A DNA stretch of 64,000 nucleotides from Marinobacter fonticola (GCF_008122265.1 NZ_CP043042.1:1054001-1118000); one strand, 5' to 3'. Numbered from the stretch's first letter, positions 27,022-37,580 are shown. Numbers and translations are program-made. The notes: a model not told the origin generated them from the sequence alone.

Positions 27022-28443
27022 ATGACTACCAAAAAACCGCGTACTTCAGTCGCCCGCATCAAAACCGGTAGCTTTGAGCGCCGTCTCAGTCTCACCCGGG
27101 CCGGCCTCTTTGCCGGATCTCGCATGGCGACCCATATGGCGACTAACTGGTTTGGCAGCCGCGACCGGCGCGAGGCCCGGCACCGCAAGATGCTGTCCAG
27201 CCAAGCCGAATTCCTGGTCGAAGAGTTAGGTAAGCTAAAAGGCAGTGTCGTTAAGATCGGCCAGGTGATGGCCCTCTATGGCGAGCACTTCCTGCCGGAA
27301 GAAGTCACCGAGGCCCTGCATACGCTGGAAGACCAAGGCACCTCGTTGGCCTGGCCCTCAGTGGAAAAGGTCCTCAAGCGCGAGCTGGGCGAGGACCGAC
27401 TGGCCCAGCTCGATGTGGATCCCGAACCCATCGGCGCCGCCTCCCTGGGGCAAGTTCACCGGGCAGTACGCAAGTCCGATGGTCTCGAGTTGGTGTTGAA
27501 GGTTCAGTATCCCGGTGTGGATGAAGCGGTGGACAGCGACCTTAACGCCGTGGCCCAGATCCTGAAGATGGCGCGCCTGGTGTCGTTTGGTCCGGAGTTC
27601 AACGACTGGCTTGAAGAAGTCCGCACCATGATGCATCGAGAAGTGGACTACGCCCTGGAGGCCCGCACCACCGAACACTTCCGTCAGATGCTGGAAGGCG
27701 ACGAGCGTTACGTGGTGCCGCGAGTTCTTCAGGAATATTCCACCTCACACGTTATGGCTTCGACCTATGAGTCGGGTTGGCCGGTGGGCTCCGAGCAGGT
27801 CGCCAACCTGCCGGTCGAGCGCCGTAGTGACTTGGGCCGCGCTGCGTTAGAGCTGTTCTTTAAAGAGTTGTTTGAGTGGGGCGAGATCCAGACTGATCCC
27901 AACTTCGGCAATTATCGCATTCGCATCGCCGAGGATGCCGGCACCGATACCGACCAAATGGTGCTACTCGATTTCGGCGCGGTGCAGCGCTATTCGGACG
28001 TGTTTCTCGACCCGGTCCGCTCAATGATCAAAGCGTCCTACGAGCAGGATCTGCAACGGGTTGTCGAGGGCGGTATCAAACTGAACTTCATGAGCACCGA
28101 CTGGCCCGACGACATACTCACGCGCTTCGGCGAGGTCTGCATGTCGGTGTTGGAGCCACTGGCCCCGGCTAATGGCCACTGGCCCGATTACGCCGTTAAC
28201 GAGAATGGCCAGTATCGCTGGAAGCAGAGCGACCTGCCTTCCAGAGTTGCGCGGCAGGCGGCGAAGTCGGCAATCAGTCGTTATTTCCGTATCCCGCCCA
28301 AGGAATTTGTTTTTCTAAACCGTAAGCTGATCGGCGTTTATACGTTTATCGCCGTACTGGGCTCGGAATTCAACGGTGAGGATTTGTTGCGAGCCTACAT
28401 CTACGATGAGCCGGCGGAAGGCGACCAACGCCCGGCGAATTGA
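27022..28443 (+). CDS. AarF/UbiB/ABC1-family atypical kinase
   Basis: Encodes 473 residues from the ATG at 27022; a TTG at 27010 is possible. It belongs to the ABC1/ADCK/UbiB kinase-like family. The hallmarks are the KxGQ motif in VVKIGQVMALYGEHFLPEEV, the Ala-rich loop AASLGQVHRAV in place of a Gly-rich loop, VLKVQYPGV, QTDPNFGNY and LLDFGAVQRY. No C-terminal membrane helices as in UbiB are obvious, so this is probably a second family member rather than UbiB itself. The role may be in quinone or lipid handling; substrate unknown. Confidence 0.87.
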   Translation: MTTKKPRTSVARIKTGSFERRLSLTRAGLFAGSRMATHMATNWFGSRDRREARHRKMLSSQAEFLVEELGKLKGSVVKIGQVMALYGEHFLPEEVTEALHTLEDQGTSLAWPSVEKVLKRELGEDRLAQLDVDPEPIGAASLGQVHRAVRKSDGLELVLKVQYPGVDEAVDSDLNAVAQILKMARLVSFGPEFNDWLEEVRTMMHREVDYALEARTTEHFRQMLEGDERYVVPRVLQEYSTSHVMASTYESGWPVGSEQVANLPVERRSDLGRAALELFFKELFEWGEIQTDPNFGNYRIRIAEDAGTDTDQMVLLDFGAVQRYSDVFLDPVRSMIKASYEQDLQRVVEGGIKLNFMSTDWPDDILTRFGEVCMSVLEPLAPANGHWPDYAVNENGQYRWKQSDLPSRVARQAAKSAISRYFRIPPKEFVFLNRKLIGVYTFIAVLGSEFNGEDLLRAYIYDEPAEGDQRPAN

Positions 28444-28460
28444 CTTGAATCAGAGACTCC

Positions 28461-28883
28461 TCAGGTGGCCTCAAACACGACCCAGAGCACGAGGGCATAG
28501 CGGATGCCCTTGCCGATGGCCACCAGCACAATAAAGTTGAGCCAGGGCACGCGCATGATGCCGCCAATCAAGGTGAGCGCATCCCCACCCACGGGCAGCC
28601 AGGCCATTAGCAATGACCATTGGCCAAAGCGGTTGAAGCGTGCCTGGGCCGCTTCCAGCTGCTTCTCGCTCATCGGAAACCAGCGTTTGTGTCGAAAGCG
28701 CTCCACCTGCCGACCGATCCAGCCATTAAGAACCGAGCCCAGGGTGTTGCCCGCAGTAGCGCACGCCCATAGCCCCCATGCCGAGAATCCCTGGGTTACA
28801 AGCCCTCCCAGCAGCACTTCCGAGTAGGCCGGAAGTAGGGTCGCCGCAGCAAAGGCGGTGAAGAACAGGGATAGATAGGCCAA
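28461..28883 (-). CDS. yqaA: YqaA-family small DedA-related membrane protein
   Basis: Encodes 140 residues from a TTG at 28883 behind GGAG. It has about four membrane segments with the VTT/SNARE-associated pattern: LLPAYSEVLLGGLVTQGFS, AGNTLGSVLNGWIGR and WLPVGGDALTLIGGIMRVP. YqaA proteins are short relatives of DedA; their function is not established. It is convergent with the AarF-like gene (17-base gap) and divergent from the chemoreceptor. Confidence 0.88.
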   Translation of the reverse strand: MAYLSLFFTAFAAATLLPAYSEVLLGGLVTQGFSAWGLWACATAGNTLGSVLNGWIGRQVERFRHKRWFPMSEKQLEAAQARFNRFGQWSLLMAWLPVGGDALTLIGGIMRVPWLNFIVLVAIGKGIRYALVLWVVFEAT

Positions 28884-29046
28884 GGGATCTCCAAGTCGAT
28901 TACACAGTGTAGTGGTTTGCCCGGCAGCATCGCACTATCGTTACCCGTTGACATAGCGTGGATAGCGTCAGCGTCGATGCGCCAGCATTCATGCAGTGCC
29001 AGTGTGAACGCAACGGCCTCGATGTGCCGTAGCCTGCTGCCGGCTT

Positions 29047-29073
29047 TCAAGGAATGTCCAGGGTGGCCGATAA
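29047..29073 (+). promoter_or_regulatory. sigma-28 (FliA) promoter of the chemoreceptor gene
   Basis: TCAAGGAA (29047-29054), an 11-base spacer and a perfect GCCGATAA (29066-29073) match the flagellar FliA consensus in both elements and in spacing. Transcription would start near 29081, about 80 bases before the chemoreceptor ATG. This ties the receptor to the late flagellar regulon. Confidence 0.85.
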
Positions 29074-29091
29074 CCTATTTTGTCAGTCCCC

Positions 29092-29113
29092 TGAATCCAG
29101 GAACAGGACTGAC
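29092..29113 (+). other. inverted repeat in the chemoreceptor leader
   Basis: GTCAGTCC (29092-29099) and GGACTGAC (29106-29113) form a perfect 8-bp stem just downstream of the predicted FliA start and about 50 bases before the ATG. No U-run follows. It may stabilise the mRNA 5' end or be an operator. Confidence 0.4.
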
Positions 29114-29162
29114 GGGCTCTAGCCTGCCGAGCGAGGCTTAAACTGTTGGATCCGGGATCTCC

Positions 29163-31295
29163 ATGAAAAAACTTTCGCTGAAACTGAAACTCTACGCACT
29201 GGTCATCGCACTGCTGCTTCTGATGGGTGTGAGTATGATCCTCACGGCCCAGATTTCACTCGCCAAAATGGAAGCTCGTATTACGGATGATACCGGGACG
29301 TTGGTTCAGGATATCGTGGTTGAGCGGTTGCGCGCCACGGCAGGCCAATATGGCGAGATGGTCGCCGGCATTTTCAACCGCGCCTACAAGATTCCCGAGA
29401 CCTTTCGTGAGGTGATTCACCGTAACGTGGAAGGCTCCGACTCGGCCCGTATGGGACGCCGCGATCTGATGGAAACCGCCGGAGCCATCCTCGCAGGTCA
29501 ACCGGAGCTGAGTTCTATCTACGCCCAGTTCGAGCCCGATGCCTACGATGGCCAGGATCGCTACTTCACCGGCGGCGTCGAAGAACACAGCAGTGACGAG
29601 GGTACACTCGAGATCTACTACTATCGCGGCCCGCAAGGGAAAATCCTGTTCAGCCGCACCGAGGATCCGTCCAGCAAGTACCTTGACGGCCTCAACGAAT
29701 TCGGTCTCCGCGAAGCGGAGTGGTACCTCTGCTCCAAGGAAAAACTCAAACCGTGCACCATGGAGCCTTACCTGTATGAGATCAGCGAAGGTTATACCGA
29801 GCTGATGACCAGTCTGGTGATGCCGATCTTCAATCAGGGTGAGTTTGCCGGCGTCGTGGGGACGGACATCAACCTGTCCACGATCCAGAAAACCTTGCGC
29901 CAGGTCAGCCAGAATCTGTATGGCGGGGCCGGACGTGTGACCTTGATCAGCGATATCGGGCTGATCGCCGGTTCCAGCCATTACACCGATCATCTGGGGC
30001 GTCCGCTGAAAGAAGCGCTACCGGAGTGGGCCGAAGATTACCGCGCACTGGCGAGGAATGGTGCCGAGGACGTGCTCGATAACGGTGAGGATATCGCCGT
30101 GGCCTATCCGATTCATATCAAGGCATCGAATACGCTGTGGTCAATGGTCATCGAATTGCCCCGGGACGTGGCCCTGGCGGAATTGAAGCAGGTCAATAGC
30201 TTGCTGTCCGAGCAGGTAGACGCGACCGCGGCTCGCCAGATGACGGCGGGCGTCGTGGTTTCTATTATTTCTCTGCTGCTGCTGGTGGTGCTGGTGCGCT
30301 CGGTGACGCGTCCGCTGGACCAAATTCGTGATCGCATGGCCAACCTGGCCAGCGCCGAGGGCGATCTGACCCAGGAGTTGACGATCGATACTCATGCCGA
30401 GCTGATCGCACTAGCGGAGGGGTTTAATGCCTTCCTTGCCAAGCTGAGGAACATGATCAACGACCTGAAGTCGATCAACCGTGCGGTCAGTGATCAGTCC
30501 GAGGATGTGAGCCGCATTGCCGGCGAAACCGAGCAGAACACCAGCCGTCAGCATGGCGAGATCGATAGCGTCGTTACCGCCATGAACGAAATGTCCGCCG
30601 CCGCCAGTGAAGTGGCGACCTTTGCCGCCGAAGCAGCAGGCAATGCGCGTGAGGCGAGCGAGGGTGTGGAAACGACTCAGGGTACGTTGACGACGGCGGT
30701 TAACGGCGTTCAGGCGCTAGCTTCGGATATGGAAGAAGCAAGCAGTGCCATCGGTCACGTGGCTAATCGTAGTGACGATATCAACCGTATTCTCGAGGTC
30801 ATTCGCGGTATTGCCGAGCAGACCAACCTGCTGGCGCTCAATGCCGCCATCGAGGCCGCCCGGGCCGGTGAGCAGGGACGGGGCTTCGCGGTGGTGGCTG
30901 ACGAGGTGCGTACGTTGGCCTCGAAGACCCGTGAATCCACCGACGAGATCAGTCAGATGATCGATGGCTTGCAGCAAGAAGTGCAACAGACCGTCACCGT
31001 CATCCGCGGGGGCGTGGACCGCGCCACCAGCGCTGTGGAAAGAACCCGGGAAGCAGACCAATCTCTGGCCGACGTGGTCAGCCGTATCGCGACCATTGTC
31101 GAGCATGTGACCCAGGTGGCAACGGCAGCGGAAGAGCAGAGCTCGGTCAGCGAAGAGATTAATCGCAACCTGACCAACATCGGCGATGCGGCCAGCGATC
31201 TGCGCGAGTTGGCAGAGCGTGTACGGGGCAGCGGAGAGACTCTGGGGCATCAAGTGGTGTCGCTGGAAGATCAGCTTAATCGCCTGCGCACCTGA
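29163..31295 (+). CDS. methyl-accepting chemotaxis protein with dCache-like sensor
   Basis: Encodes 710 residues. One membrane helix at about 10-30 and another at about 360-383 flank a 330-residue periplasmic region of dCache type (contains [26 protein letters not shown] and [22 protein letters not shown] strands). A HAMP domain follows, then a long signalling coiled coil with the receptor hairpin [20 protein letters not shown] and [15 protein letters not shown]. It would sense a small ligand and signal through CheW/CheA. The ligand is unknown. No C-terminal CheR-binding pentapeptide is seen. A FliA promoter lies upstream. Confidence 0.94.
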   Translation: MKKLSLKLKLYALVIALLLLMGVSMILTAQISLAKMEARITDDTGTLVQDIVVERLRATAGQYGEMVAGIFNRAYKIPETFREVIHRNVEGSDSARMGRRDLMETAGAILAGQPELSSIYAQFEPDAYDGQDRYFTGGVEEHSSDEGTLEIYYYRGPQGKILFSRTEDPSSKYLDGLNEFGLREAEWYLCSKEKLKPCTMEPYLYEISEGYTELMTSLVMPIFNQGEFAGVVGTDINLSTIQKTLRQVSQNLYGGAGRVTLISDIGLIAGSSHYTDHLGRPLKEALPEWAEDYRALARNGAEDVLDNGEDIAVAYPIHIKASNTLWSMVIELPRDVALAELKQVNSLLSEQVDATAARQMTAGVVVSIISLLLLVVLVRSVTRPLDQIRDRMANLASAEGDLTQELTIDTHAELIALAEGFNAFLAKLRNMINDLKSINRAVSDQSEDVSRIAGETEQNTSRQHGEIDSVVTAMNEMSAAASEVATFAAEAAGNAREASEGVETTQGTLTTAVNGVQALASDMEEASSAIGHVANRSDDINRILEVIRGIAEQTNLLALNAAIEAARAGEQGRGFAVVADEVRTLASKTRESTDEISQMIDGLQQEVQQTVTVIRGGVDRATSAVERTREADQSLADVVSRIATIVEHVTQVATAAEEQSSVSEEINRNLTNIGDAASDLRELAERVRGSGETLGHQVVSLEDQLNRLRT

Positions 31296-31434
31296 CCAGC
31301 GTCGGCAGCGCATAAGCCGCGTCTATCGCTATGATTCACTGCATTTAATGTTAATGTGGCGGGTAGTCTGGCATGATTTGAGTGCTTTTTGATCAGCGGG
31401 GCAGTTGCTGAGTTTACTGTCGGAGGAATTCATT

Positions 31435-31689
31435 ATGGAACGCGTTACAATCTACGGTCGTTTTAGTTGCGGTTTCTGCGTGCGCGCCAAGCAGCTGTGT
31501 GAGCTTAAAGACCTGGACCACGAGTTTATCGACATGATACGAGAAGGCATCGCCAAGACGGACCTGGAAAAGAGCGTTGGCAAACCCGTGTTGACCGTTC
31601 CGCAAATCTTCGTCGGTGATGTACATGTTGGTGGCTACACCGAGTTTGCCCAGTTTGTTCAGCAACGCTCAGCCGCGACAGTGGGGTGA
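31435..31689 (+). CDS. glutaredoxin
   Basis: Encodes 84 residues from the ATG at 31435 behind CGGAGGAA. It is a small cytoplasmic thiol-disulfide oxidoreductase with the dithiol active site C12-GFC15, the cis-proline TVPQIFV and the GGYTEFAQF glutathione-binding end. It most resembles GrxA/GrxC-type glutaredoxins; a subtype is not assigned. A hairpin terminator follows after about 40 bases, shared with the convergent pfp gene. Confidence 0.93.
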   Translation: MERVTIYGRFSCGFCVRAKQLCELKDLDHEFIDMIREGIAKTDLEKSVGKPVLTVPQIFVGDVHVGGYTEFAQFVQQRSAATVG

Positions 31690-31726
31690 ACTGAGAGAGT
31701 TTTTAGAAGCAGCGGTACAACGTAAA

Positions 31727-31752
31727 GAAGGCGCCTTTTGGGCGCCTTCTTC
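31727..31752. terminator. bidirectional Rho-independent terminator
   Basis: GAAGGCGCC (31727-31735), loop TTTTG, and GGCGCCTTC (31741-31749) form a perfect 9-bp stem. It lies between the convergent glutaredoxin and phosphofructokinase genes and can serve both. The T tract on the plus side is short (TTC), with A-rich sequence before it giving a T tract on the other strand. Confidence 0.7.
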
Positions 31753-31764
31753 GTTCAGAGATCC

Positions 31765-33027
31765 TCAAATATCGAAGGCTGTCTTGAGCTTCTTCTCTGC
31801 CAAAAAACCGCGGATGCGGGCCACTTTAGGCAGGCCATTCTCGAATGGCGGAAAGCTCTCACCGTGGATCAGCGGCTCAAGGTAATCGCGGCAGTCCTGG
31901 GTGATGCCGAAGCCATCGTCGGTAATGTAGTGGATCGGCATCTTCTTTTCCTGGTTGGCGACATCGCTCAAATGCGCTTCGCCAATATGCCAGCGATAGG
32001 GCCGGGACTGTTCCCGGACGATCGTTGGCATCAAGGCTTGTTTGCCGGCAATCGCCATCTCCACTGCAGCCTTGCCCACGGCATAGGCCTGCTCTACGTC
32101 GGTCGCGGAAGCAATGTGGCGTGCGGCCCGCTGCAGGTAGTCCGCTACCGCCCAGTGGTACTTATAGCCCAGTGCCTGCTTGGTCATGTTGGCCAGCGCC
32201 GGAGCCACACCGCCCAATTGGGTGTGGCCGAAGGCGTCCTTGCTGCCGGCATCGGCCAGGAAGCGGCCGTCCTCGTACTGCGCACCCTCGGAGGCTACCA
32301 CCACGCAGTAGCCATAGTTTTCCACGCAGTGCTCGACCCGTTTGAGGAAAGCGTCGCGGTCGAAGGGGATTTCCGGGAACAGAATGATATGCGGCGGATC
32401 GCCTTCGCCCTGACCGGCCAGTCCACCCGATGCGGCAATCCAGCCCGCATGACGGCCCATCACCTCCAGGATAAAGACTTTGGTGGACGATTCGCTCATG
32501 GATTTGATATCCAGGCTCGCTTCCAGGGTGGACGTCGCGATGTACTTCGCAACGGAGCCAAAGCCGGGGCAGCAATCAGTAAACGGTAAGTCGTTATCGA
32601 CGGTCTTGGGCACGCCGATACAGGTGATCGGGTAACCCATGCGATCGGCCATCTGGGAGACCTTGAAGGCGGTATCTTGGGAATCGCCGCCGCCGTTGTA
32701 GAAGAAATACCCGATGTCATGGGCCTGGAATACTTCGATCAGGCGCTCGTATTCCCGTTTGTTCTCGCTGAAGTTCTTCAGCTTGTAGCGGCATGACCCG
32801 AACGCCCCGCCGGGGGTGTACATCAAGCCGGCAATGGTTTCGTCGCTTTCTTCGCTGGTATCGATCAGTTCTTCCCTGAGGGCTCCGATGATGCCATTGC
32901 GACCGGCATAGACCGTGCCGATCGATTCTGGATGCTTACGTGCGGTCTGGATAACACCGCAGGCACTGGCATTGATGACGGCGGTCACCCCGCCTGACTG
33001 GGCGTAAAAAGCATTCTTGATGGCCAT
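31765..33027 (-). CDS. pfp: phosphofructokinase, probably pyrophosphate-dependent
   Basis: Encodes 420 residues, longer than the roughly 320-residue ATP-PfkA and in the range of PPi enzymes. It interconverts fructose 6-phosphate and fructose 1,6-bisphosphate. The donor-site loop reads GGGDSQD (112-118): an Asp (D115) stands where ATP-PfkA has Gly, the residue known to select pyrophosphate over ATP. PKTVDND (140-146, with the catalytic Asp) and VMGRHAGW follow. PPi dependence would make the step reversible and save ATP. That assignment is by motif only. Confidence 0.88.
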   Translation of the reverse strand: MAIKNAFYAQSGGVTAVINASACGVIQTARKHPESIGTVYAGRNGIIGALREELIDTSEESDETIAGLMYTPGGAFGSCRYKLKNFSENKREYERLIEVFQAHDIGYFFYNGGGDSQDTAFKVSQMADRMGYPITCIGVPKTVDNDLPFTDCCPGFGSVAKYIATSTLEASLDIKSMSESSTKVFILEVMGRHAGWIAASGGLAGQGEGDPPHIILFPEIPFDRDAFLKRVEHCVENYGYCVVVASEGAQYEDGRFLADAGSKDAFGHTQLGGVAPALANMTKQALGYKYHWAVADYLQRAARHIASATDVEQAYAVGKAAVEMAIAGKQALMPTIVREQSRPYRWHIGEAHLSDVANQEKKMPIHYITDDGFGITQDCRDYLEPLIHGESFPPFENGLPKVARIRGFLAEKKLKTAFDI

Positions 33028-33256
33028 CGTTCCTGGCGCCTCCTGCTAGTTGGTCACATCGCGCGAATCATACGTGAATCTCGAGACGTTTTCATGAAAC
33101 ACTCTTATAGCCTCTTGGCTTGACGCCGCCCGGCTGATACTGGAGTCTTTCCCTTTTCTTCCTGACTGGCGAACTGCGAGATTTATTAACGGGCGGCACG
33201 GATAGGGCTGGTCCAAATGTCGGCCAGTAGGTTTGAACCCACGTTTCGAGAACAGT

Positions 33257-34630
33257 ATGCACATTCATATCCTTGGAATCTGCGGCACATTCATGGGTAG
33301 CCTCGCGGTGCTTGCGCGGGAGGCTGGCCACCGGGTTACGGGGTCCGATCAGGGCGTCTACCCGCCCATGAGCACCCAGCTCGAAGCTCAGGGCATAGAG
33401 CTGATGGACGGTTACGCCGCCGAAAACCTCAAGCCGCAGCCGGATTTGGTGCTGATCGGCAATGCCATGTCCAGGGGTAACCCGGAAGTGGAAGCGTTGC
33501 TCAATCGCGGCATCGATTATATGTCGGGTCCGGAATGGCTCACCCGGGAAGTATTGCGCAAGCGCTGGGTACTCGCCGTGGCCGGGACCCACGGCAAGAC
33601 GACGACGACCTCGATGCTACTGTGGATTCTGGAGCAGGCCGGCTTCGATCCCGGTTACCTGGTCGGTGGCGTGCCGAACGACTTCAGTGTCTCCGCTCGC
33701 CTGGGCAGTAGCGACTTTTTTGTTATCGAGGCGGACGAGTACGACAGCGCCTTTTTCGATAAGCGCTCCAAATTTGTCCATTACCGCCCGCGCACGCTCA
33801 TCCTGAACAACCTTGAGTTCGATCACGCGGATATTTTCGATGACGTTGACGCCATCGAACGCCAGTTTCATCATTTGGTGCGCACTGTGCCATCCGGAGG
33901 ATTGATCGTCCGTCCTGCGCTGGACCGGCACTTGGATAATGCGTTGGCTATGGGGTGCTGGAGTCGCGTGCAGACCACCGCCGTTGCTGGCGAGGCGGAC
34001 ACGGTAGACTGGCGTGCCGAACTGCTGGCGGAAGATGGCAGCCATTTCATGGTGGTGCATCATGAACAGCCGGTGGACTCGATTCGCTGGAATCAAACCG
34101 GGCTGCATAACGTCCGTAACGCCTTGGCGGCCATTGCCGCCGCGCGACATGTGGGCGTGACGCCGGATCACGCCATTGCAGCATTATCCCGCTTCTCCGG
34201 CGTGAAGCGGCGGATGGAGTTACTGGCGGATATCCATGGCGTCAAGGTCTACGACGACTTCGCTCATCACCCGACGGCGATCGCGACGACGCTAGATGGC
34301 TTACGAAAAAAAGTAGGTGACGAGACGATTATCGCCCTAATCGAGCCCCGCTCGAATACCATGCAACAAGGTGTTCATCACGCGACGCTGCTACCTAGCA
34401 GCGAGCAGGCCGATCGGGTCATCTGGGCGAACCTGAACGATATGGATTGGCTCAAGGCGCTGGTGCCGTCGGAAGAGGGCAAGCACAGCACCGAAACGTC
34501 GGTTGAAGCTTTGATCGACAAGGTACTGGAATCCATGCCGGTTCCCTGTCATATCGTGGTGATGAGCAACGGCGGTTTTGGCGGTATCCACGGCAAGCTG
34601 ATCGCGAAGCTGGAGCATTACCTTGACTGA
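33257..34630 (+). CDS. mpl: UDP-N-acetylmuramate:L-Ala-gamma-D-Glu-meso-DAP ligase
   Basis: Encodes 457 residues from the ATG at 33257 ([20 protein letters not shown]). Mpl recycles murein tripeptide by ligating it to UDP-MurNAc. The Mur-ligase P-loop [11 protein letters not shown] (110-120) is intact, with [16 protein letters not shown] and [15 protein letters not shown] later, and family-specific N-terminal GICGTFMG replacing the MurC GxGG. The stop overlaps the TTG start of ubiX, so the two are coupled. Confidence 0.95.
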   Translation: MHIHILGICGTFMGSLAVLAREAGHRVTGSDQGVYPPMSTQLEAQGIELMDGYAAENLKPQPDLVLIGNAMSRGNPEVEALLNRGIDYMSGPEWLTREVLRKRWVLAVAGTHGKTTTTSMLLWILEQAGFDPGYLVGGVPNDFSVSARLGSSDFFVIEADEYDSAFFDKRSKFVHYRPRTLILNNLEFDHADIFDDVDAIERQFHHLVRTVPSGGLIVRPALDRHLDNALAMGCWSRVQTTAVAGEADTVDWRAELLAEDGSHFMVVHHEQPVDSIRWNQTGLHNVRNALAAIAAARHVGVTPDHAIAALSRFSGVKRRMELLADIHGVKVYDDFAHHPTAIATTLDGLRKKVGDETIIALIEPRSNTMQQGVHHATLLPSSEQADRVIWANLNDMDWLKALVPSEEGKHSTETSVEALIDKVLESMPVPCHIVVMSNGGFGGIHGKLIAKLEHYLD

Positions 34631-35318
34631 GGCGCAGCCACACCGCGTAACTGTAAATCTGGCGCTAACCGGCGCGTCCGGGGCCCAGTACGGTTTGCGT
34701 TTGCTGCAGTGCCTGCTGGCAGCGGGGTGTCGCGTACACTTCATGATCAGCAAGGCGGCCCAGGTGGTGGTGGCCACCGAAACCGAGCTGCGGCTGCCGG
34801 GTCGTCCTGAAGCCATGCAGTCCTATCTGGTCGAGCATTTCGGCGCTGCTTCGGATCAATTGCTGGTGTTCGGGCGCGAGGACTGGTTTGCGCCACCGGC
34901 CTCGGGTTCCGGCAGTCGTGCGCCGCTGGTGATTTGTCCCTGCAGCACCGGCACGCTATCGGCGCTGGCCACCGGCGCAAGCAATAACCTGATCGAGCGG
35001 GCAGGGGACGTGGCGCTCAAGGAGCGCCGTCAACTGATTCTGGTGCCGCGCGAGGCGCCGTATTCCGAAGTTCATCTGGACAACATGCTGCGCTTGACCC
35101 GCATGGGAGCGACCATCATGCCGGCCAGTCCCGGCTTCTATCACCGCCCGCAATCGATTGAAGACCTGGTGGATTTCGTGGTGGCTCGTATCCTGGACCA
35201 CCTGGACCAGCCCCAGGACCTGATGCCCCGCTGGGGGCAGCAACGGCTCGACCGCAAGCTAGAGCGTGCCGAAACCGGTTCCAACGAAGCAGCCCGTCAG
35301 GACAAAGACGATTTATGA
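34623..35318 (+). CDS. ubiX: flavin prenyltransferase
   Basis: Encodes 231 residues from a TTG at 34623 that overlaps the mpl stop by eight bases; no ATG lies in frame before residue 41, so TTG is the sensible start. UbiX makes prenylated FMN, the cofactor of UbiD decarboxylase in ubiquinone synthesis. The flavoprotein motifs are [48 protein letters not shown] and [19 protein letters not shown], ending [11 protein letters not shown]. Its stop overlaps the DUF815 gene start (ATGA), so mpl-ubiX-DUF815 form one translational unit. Confidence 0.95.
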   Translation: MTEAQPHRVTVNLALTGASGAQYGLRLLQCLLAAGCRVHFMISKAAQVVVATETELRLPGRPEAMQSYLVEHFGAASDQLLVFGREDWFAPPASGSGSRAPLVICPCSTGTLSALATGASNNLIERAGDVALKERRQLILVPREAPYSEVHLDNMLRLTRMGATIMPASPGFYHRPQSIEDLVDFVVARILDHLDQPQDLMPRWGQQRLDRKLERAETGSNEAARQDKDDL

Positions 35319-36085
35319 ATATCGATTGGCAAACGACGCCGGCGGCCATCTGGCGCCGCCATCGCAATACACTACGTCCGGTCAGGAGCATCGACCCGGT
35401 ACGGCTCGACCAATTGCTCAATATCGATCGCCAGAAAGCGGCACTGGTTAATAATACCAGACGTTTTCTGCGCGGTGAGCCCGCCAATAACGTGCTGCTT
35501 TGGGGAGCGCGGGGCACGGGCAAGTCTTCACTAATCAAGGCCATTCTGAATGGCTTTTTCGATCAGGGATTACGGGTTGTCGAAGTAGACCGGGATGATT
35601 TGCTGTTCTTGCCGGAAATCGTCGACGACCTTCGTGACCTGGACTATCGCTTCGTCATTTTCTCCGATGATTTGTCGTTCGAACGGGGCGAGGGATCCTA
35701 TAAGGCGCTCAAAAGCGTGATGGAAGGCTCAATTGAGAGTCCGCCGGAAAATATCAAGGTTTACGCCACCTCCAACCGTCGTCACCTGATGCCTGAATAC
35801 ATGCAGGACAATCAGGCGGCGGAGGTGATCGACGGCGAACTGCATCCCGGCGAGGCAATCGAAGAGCAAATCTCGCTGTCTGACCGCTTTGGGCTGTGGC
35901 TGTCGTTCTATCCCTTCAATCAAGAAGACTATCTGGAACTGGTGGATGCGCTGTTCCCCAAGGTGCGCGACCGCGAAGAGCTACACCAGGCGGCCATCCG
36001 TTTTGCCCTGGGCAAAGGCGGTCGCAGTGGTCGGGCGGCGCAGCATTTTTACAACACATTTTCCGGTCAGTTCGACGAGGGCTGA
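35315..36085 (+). CDS. DUF815-family AAA-like ATPase
   Basis: Encodes 256 residues. It has a P-loop GARGTGKSS (64-72), a Walker B-like stretch [12 protein letters not shown] (about 112-123), [12 protein letters not shown] as sensor 1, and the C-terminal [17 protein letters not shown]. These are the marks of the DUF815 ATPase family, whose physiological role is unknown. Translation start overlaps the ubiX stop. The coupling with mpl and ubiX is only positional evidence for a shared role. Confidence 0.9.
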   Translation: MNIDWQTTPAAIWRRHRNTLRPVRSIDPVRLDQLLNIDRQKAALVNNTRRFLRGEPANNVLLWGARGTGKSSLIKAILNGFFDQGLRVVEVDRDDLLFLPEIVDDLRDLDYRFVIFSDDLSFERGEGSYKALKSVMEGSIESPPENIKVYATSNRRHLMPEYMQDNQAAEVIDGELHPGEAIEEQISLSDRFGLWLSFYPFNQEDYLELVDALFPKVRDREELHQAAIRFALGKGGRSGRAAQHFYNTFSGQFDEG

Positions 36086-36220
36086 TCGACCTTTCCATGC
36101 GGGCCGGTGAGGCCCGGCTGTTTTGGCCAACCTGATTGATGTTTTTCACCATTGAGCGTCGAGGGCGCCCGCCCGAGACTGGTGCGATAACGTCAAATAA
36201 CATCACCACAGAGGTTGACC

Positions 36221-37360
36221 ATGATTCCACGCACGCTCTTTGATTCTGATCTTGAAGGTTTCCGCGACTCAGTGCGCAAGTTCCTGGAGCATGAGGCTGT
36301 GCCTTATCACGCCCAGTGGGAAAAGGACGGTCAGGTCAGCCGGGAGGTATGGCACAAGGCCGGGGAGCTGGGGTTTTTGTGTCCATGCCTGCCAGAAGAG
36401 TATGGCGGGGTCGGTGCGGATTTCCGCTACAGCGCGGTGATCATGGAAGAGATTGTTCGGGCCTCTGCGTCGGGTCTGGGGTGGGCGCTGCATTCGGACA
36501 TCGTGGCGCCGTACATTTTTCAATACGGTACGGAAGCGCAAAAAAAGCACTACCTGCCCAAGCTGGCGTCCGGGGCAATGATCGGCGCCATCGCCATGAC
36601 CGAGCCGGGTGCCGGTTCCGACCTGCAGGGCGTAAAAACCAGCGCCATCAAGCAGGGCGATCACTATGTGCTCAACGGCTCCAAGACCTTTATCACCAAT
36701 GGCCAGATGGCGGATCTGGTGATCGTCGTTGCGAAAACCAATCCCAAGGAGGGGGCCAAGGGTACGAGCCTGTTGCTGGTCGAAACCGCCTGGGACGGTT
36801 TCGAGCGAGGCCAGAACCTGGAGAAGGTCGGGTTGAAGGCTCAGGATACCTCGGAGCTCTTCTTCCAGGACGTCAAGGTGCCGCTGGAAAACCTGCTGGG
36901 CAGCGGCGAAGGGCAGGGCTTCATGCAGTTGATGCAGGAACTGCCGGCTGAACGCCTGCAGGTCGCCCTCACGGCGGTCGCCGCTGCCGAGGCGGCCTGG
37001 GAGTGGACGCGCGACTACGTCAAAGAACGCAAGGCATTTGGCAAGCCGATTTTGGGTTTCCAGAATACCCGTTTCAAAATGGCAGAGATGAAGGCGGACA
37101 TCACCGCCGCGCGCGTCTTCGTCGATCGCTGTCTGGAACTCCATCTAGACAAAAAGCTGGATGTGCCGACGGCGGCCATGCTCAAACAATGGACGACCGA
37201 TCTGCAGTGTCGGGTGATGGATGAGTGCGTCCAGCTCCACGGCGGCTACGGCTACATGTGGGAGTATCCTATCGCCCGTGCCTGGGCGGATTCTCGCGTC
37301 CAGCGTATCTATGCCGGTACCAACGAAATCATGAAGGAGATCGTGGCGCGCACGATCTAG
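36221..37360 (+). CDS. acyl-CoA dehydrogenase, long-chain type
   Basis: Encodes 379 residues from the ATG at 36221 behind GAGGTTGACC. It oxidises acyl-CoA to trans-2-enoyl-CoA with FAD in fatty-acid breakdown. Family signatures are AMTEPGAGSDLQGVKT, FITNGQMADLVIVVAKT, the KERKAFGKPILGFQ stretch, VQLHGGYGYMWEYPIARAW and IYAGTNEIMKEIVART. The C-terminal half closely follows the mammalian long-chain (ACADL) pattern; the likely catalytic Glu is in WEWTRDY near residue 267, by comparison. It stands alone with its own promoter region; substrate length is inferred. Confidence 0.93.
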   Translation: MIPRTLFDSDLEGFRDSVRKFLEHEAVPYHAQWEKDGQVSREVWHKAGELGFLCPCLPEEYGGVGADFRYSAVIMEEIVRASASGLGWALHSDIVAPYIFQYGTEAQKKHYLPKLASGAMIGAIAMTEPGAGSDLQGVKTSAIKQGDHYVLNGSKTFITNGQMADLVIVVAKTNPKEGAKGTSLLLVETAWDGFERGQNLEKVGLKAQDTSELFFQDVKVPLENLLGSGEGQGFMQLMQELPAERLQVALTAVAAAEAAWEWTRDYVKERKAFGKPILGFQNTRFKMAEMKADITAARVFVDRCLELHLDKKLDVPTAAMLKQWTTDLQCRVMDECVQLHGGYGYMWEYPIARAWADSRVQRIYAGTNEIMKEIVARTI

Positions 37361-37376
37361 TCGCTCTAGGGTCAGT

Positions 37377-37412
37377 ACCTCTTGGGCCGGTGCACTAGTG
37401 CCCCGAGGTCCA
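37377..37412 (+). terminator. imperfect hairpin after the acyl-CoA dehydrogenase gene
   Basis: CCTCTTGGGC and GCCCCGAGG form an imperfect stem enclosing the perfect palindrome GCACTAGTGC, starting about 17 bases after the stop codon. No clear T-run follows, so it is a possible Rho-assisted end or an mRNA-stabilising structure. Confidence 0.35.
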
Positions 37413-37580
37413 GTATCTGGTCATCCGGCAGTCTATTGGAGACCGCCGGGTGTGCTTATCTTCGCGCCGGTTCTTTCCGGTTACCCAAATTTACAAATTG
37501 CCAAGCCTATCAAGGATAGGCGAGATCACTTCACTTAAAGTGGTGCAACCGACAACCATAGAACAAGGATAACGGTTGCG

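Noticed and set aside
26769..27071. Open frame of 100 residues in the lipB to AarF-like gap
   Set aside because: It overlaps the start of the AarF-like gene, has no ribosome site and a composition unlike real proteins of the window.
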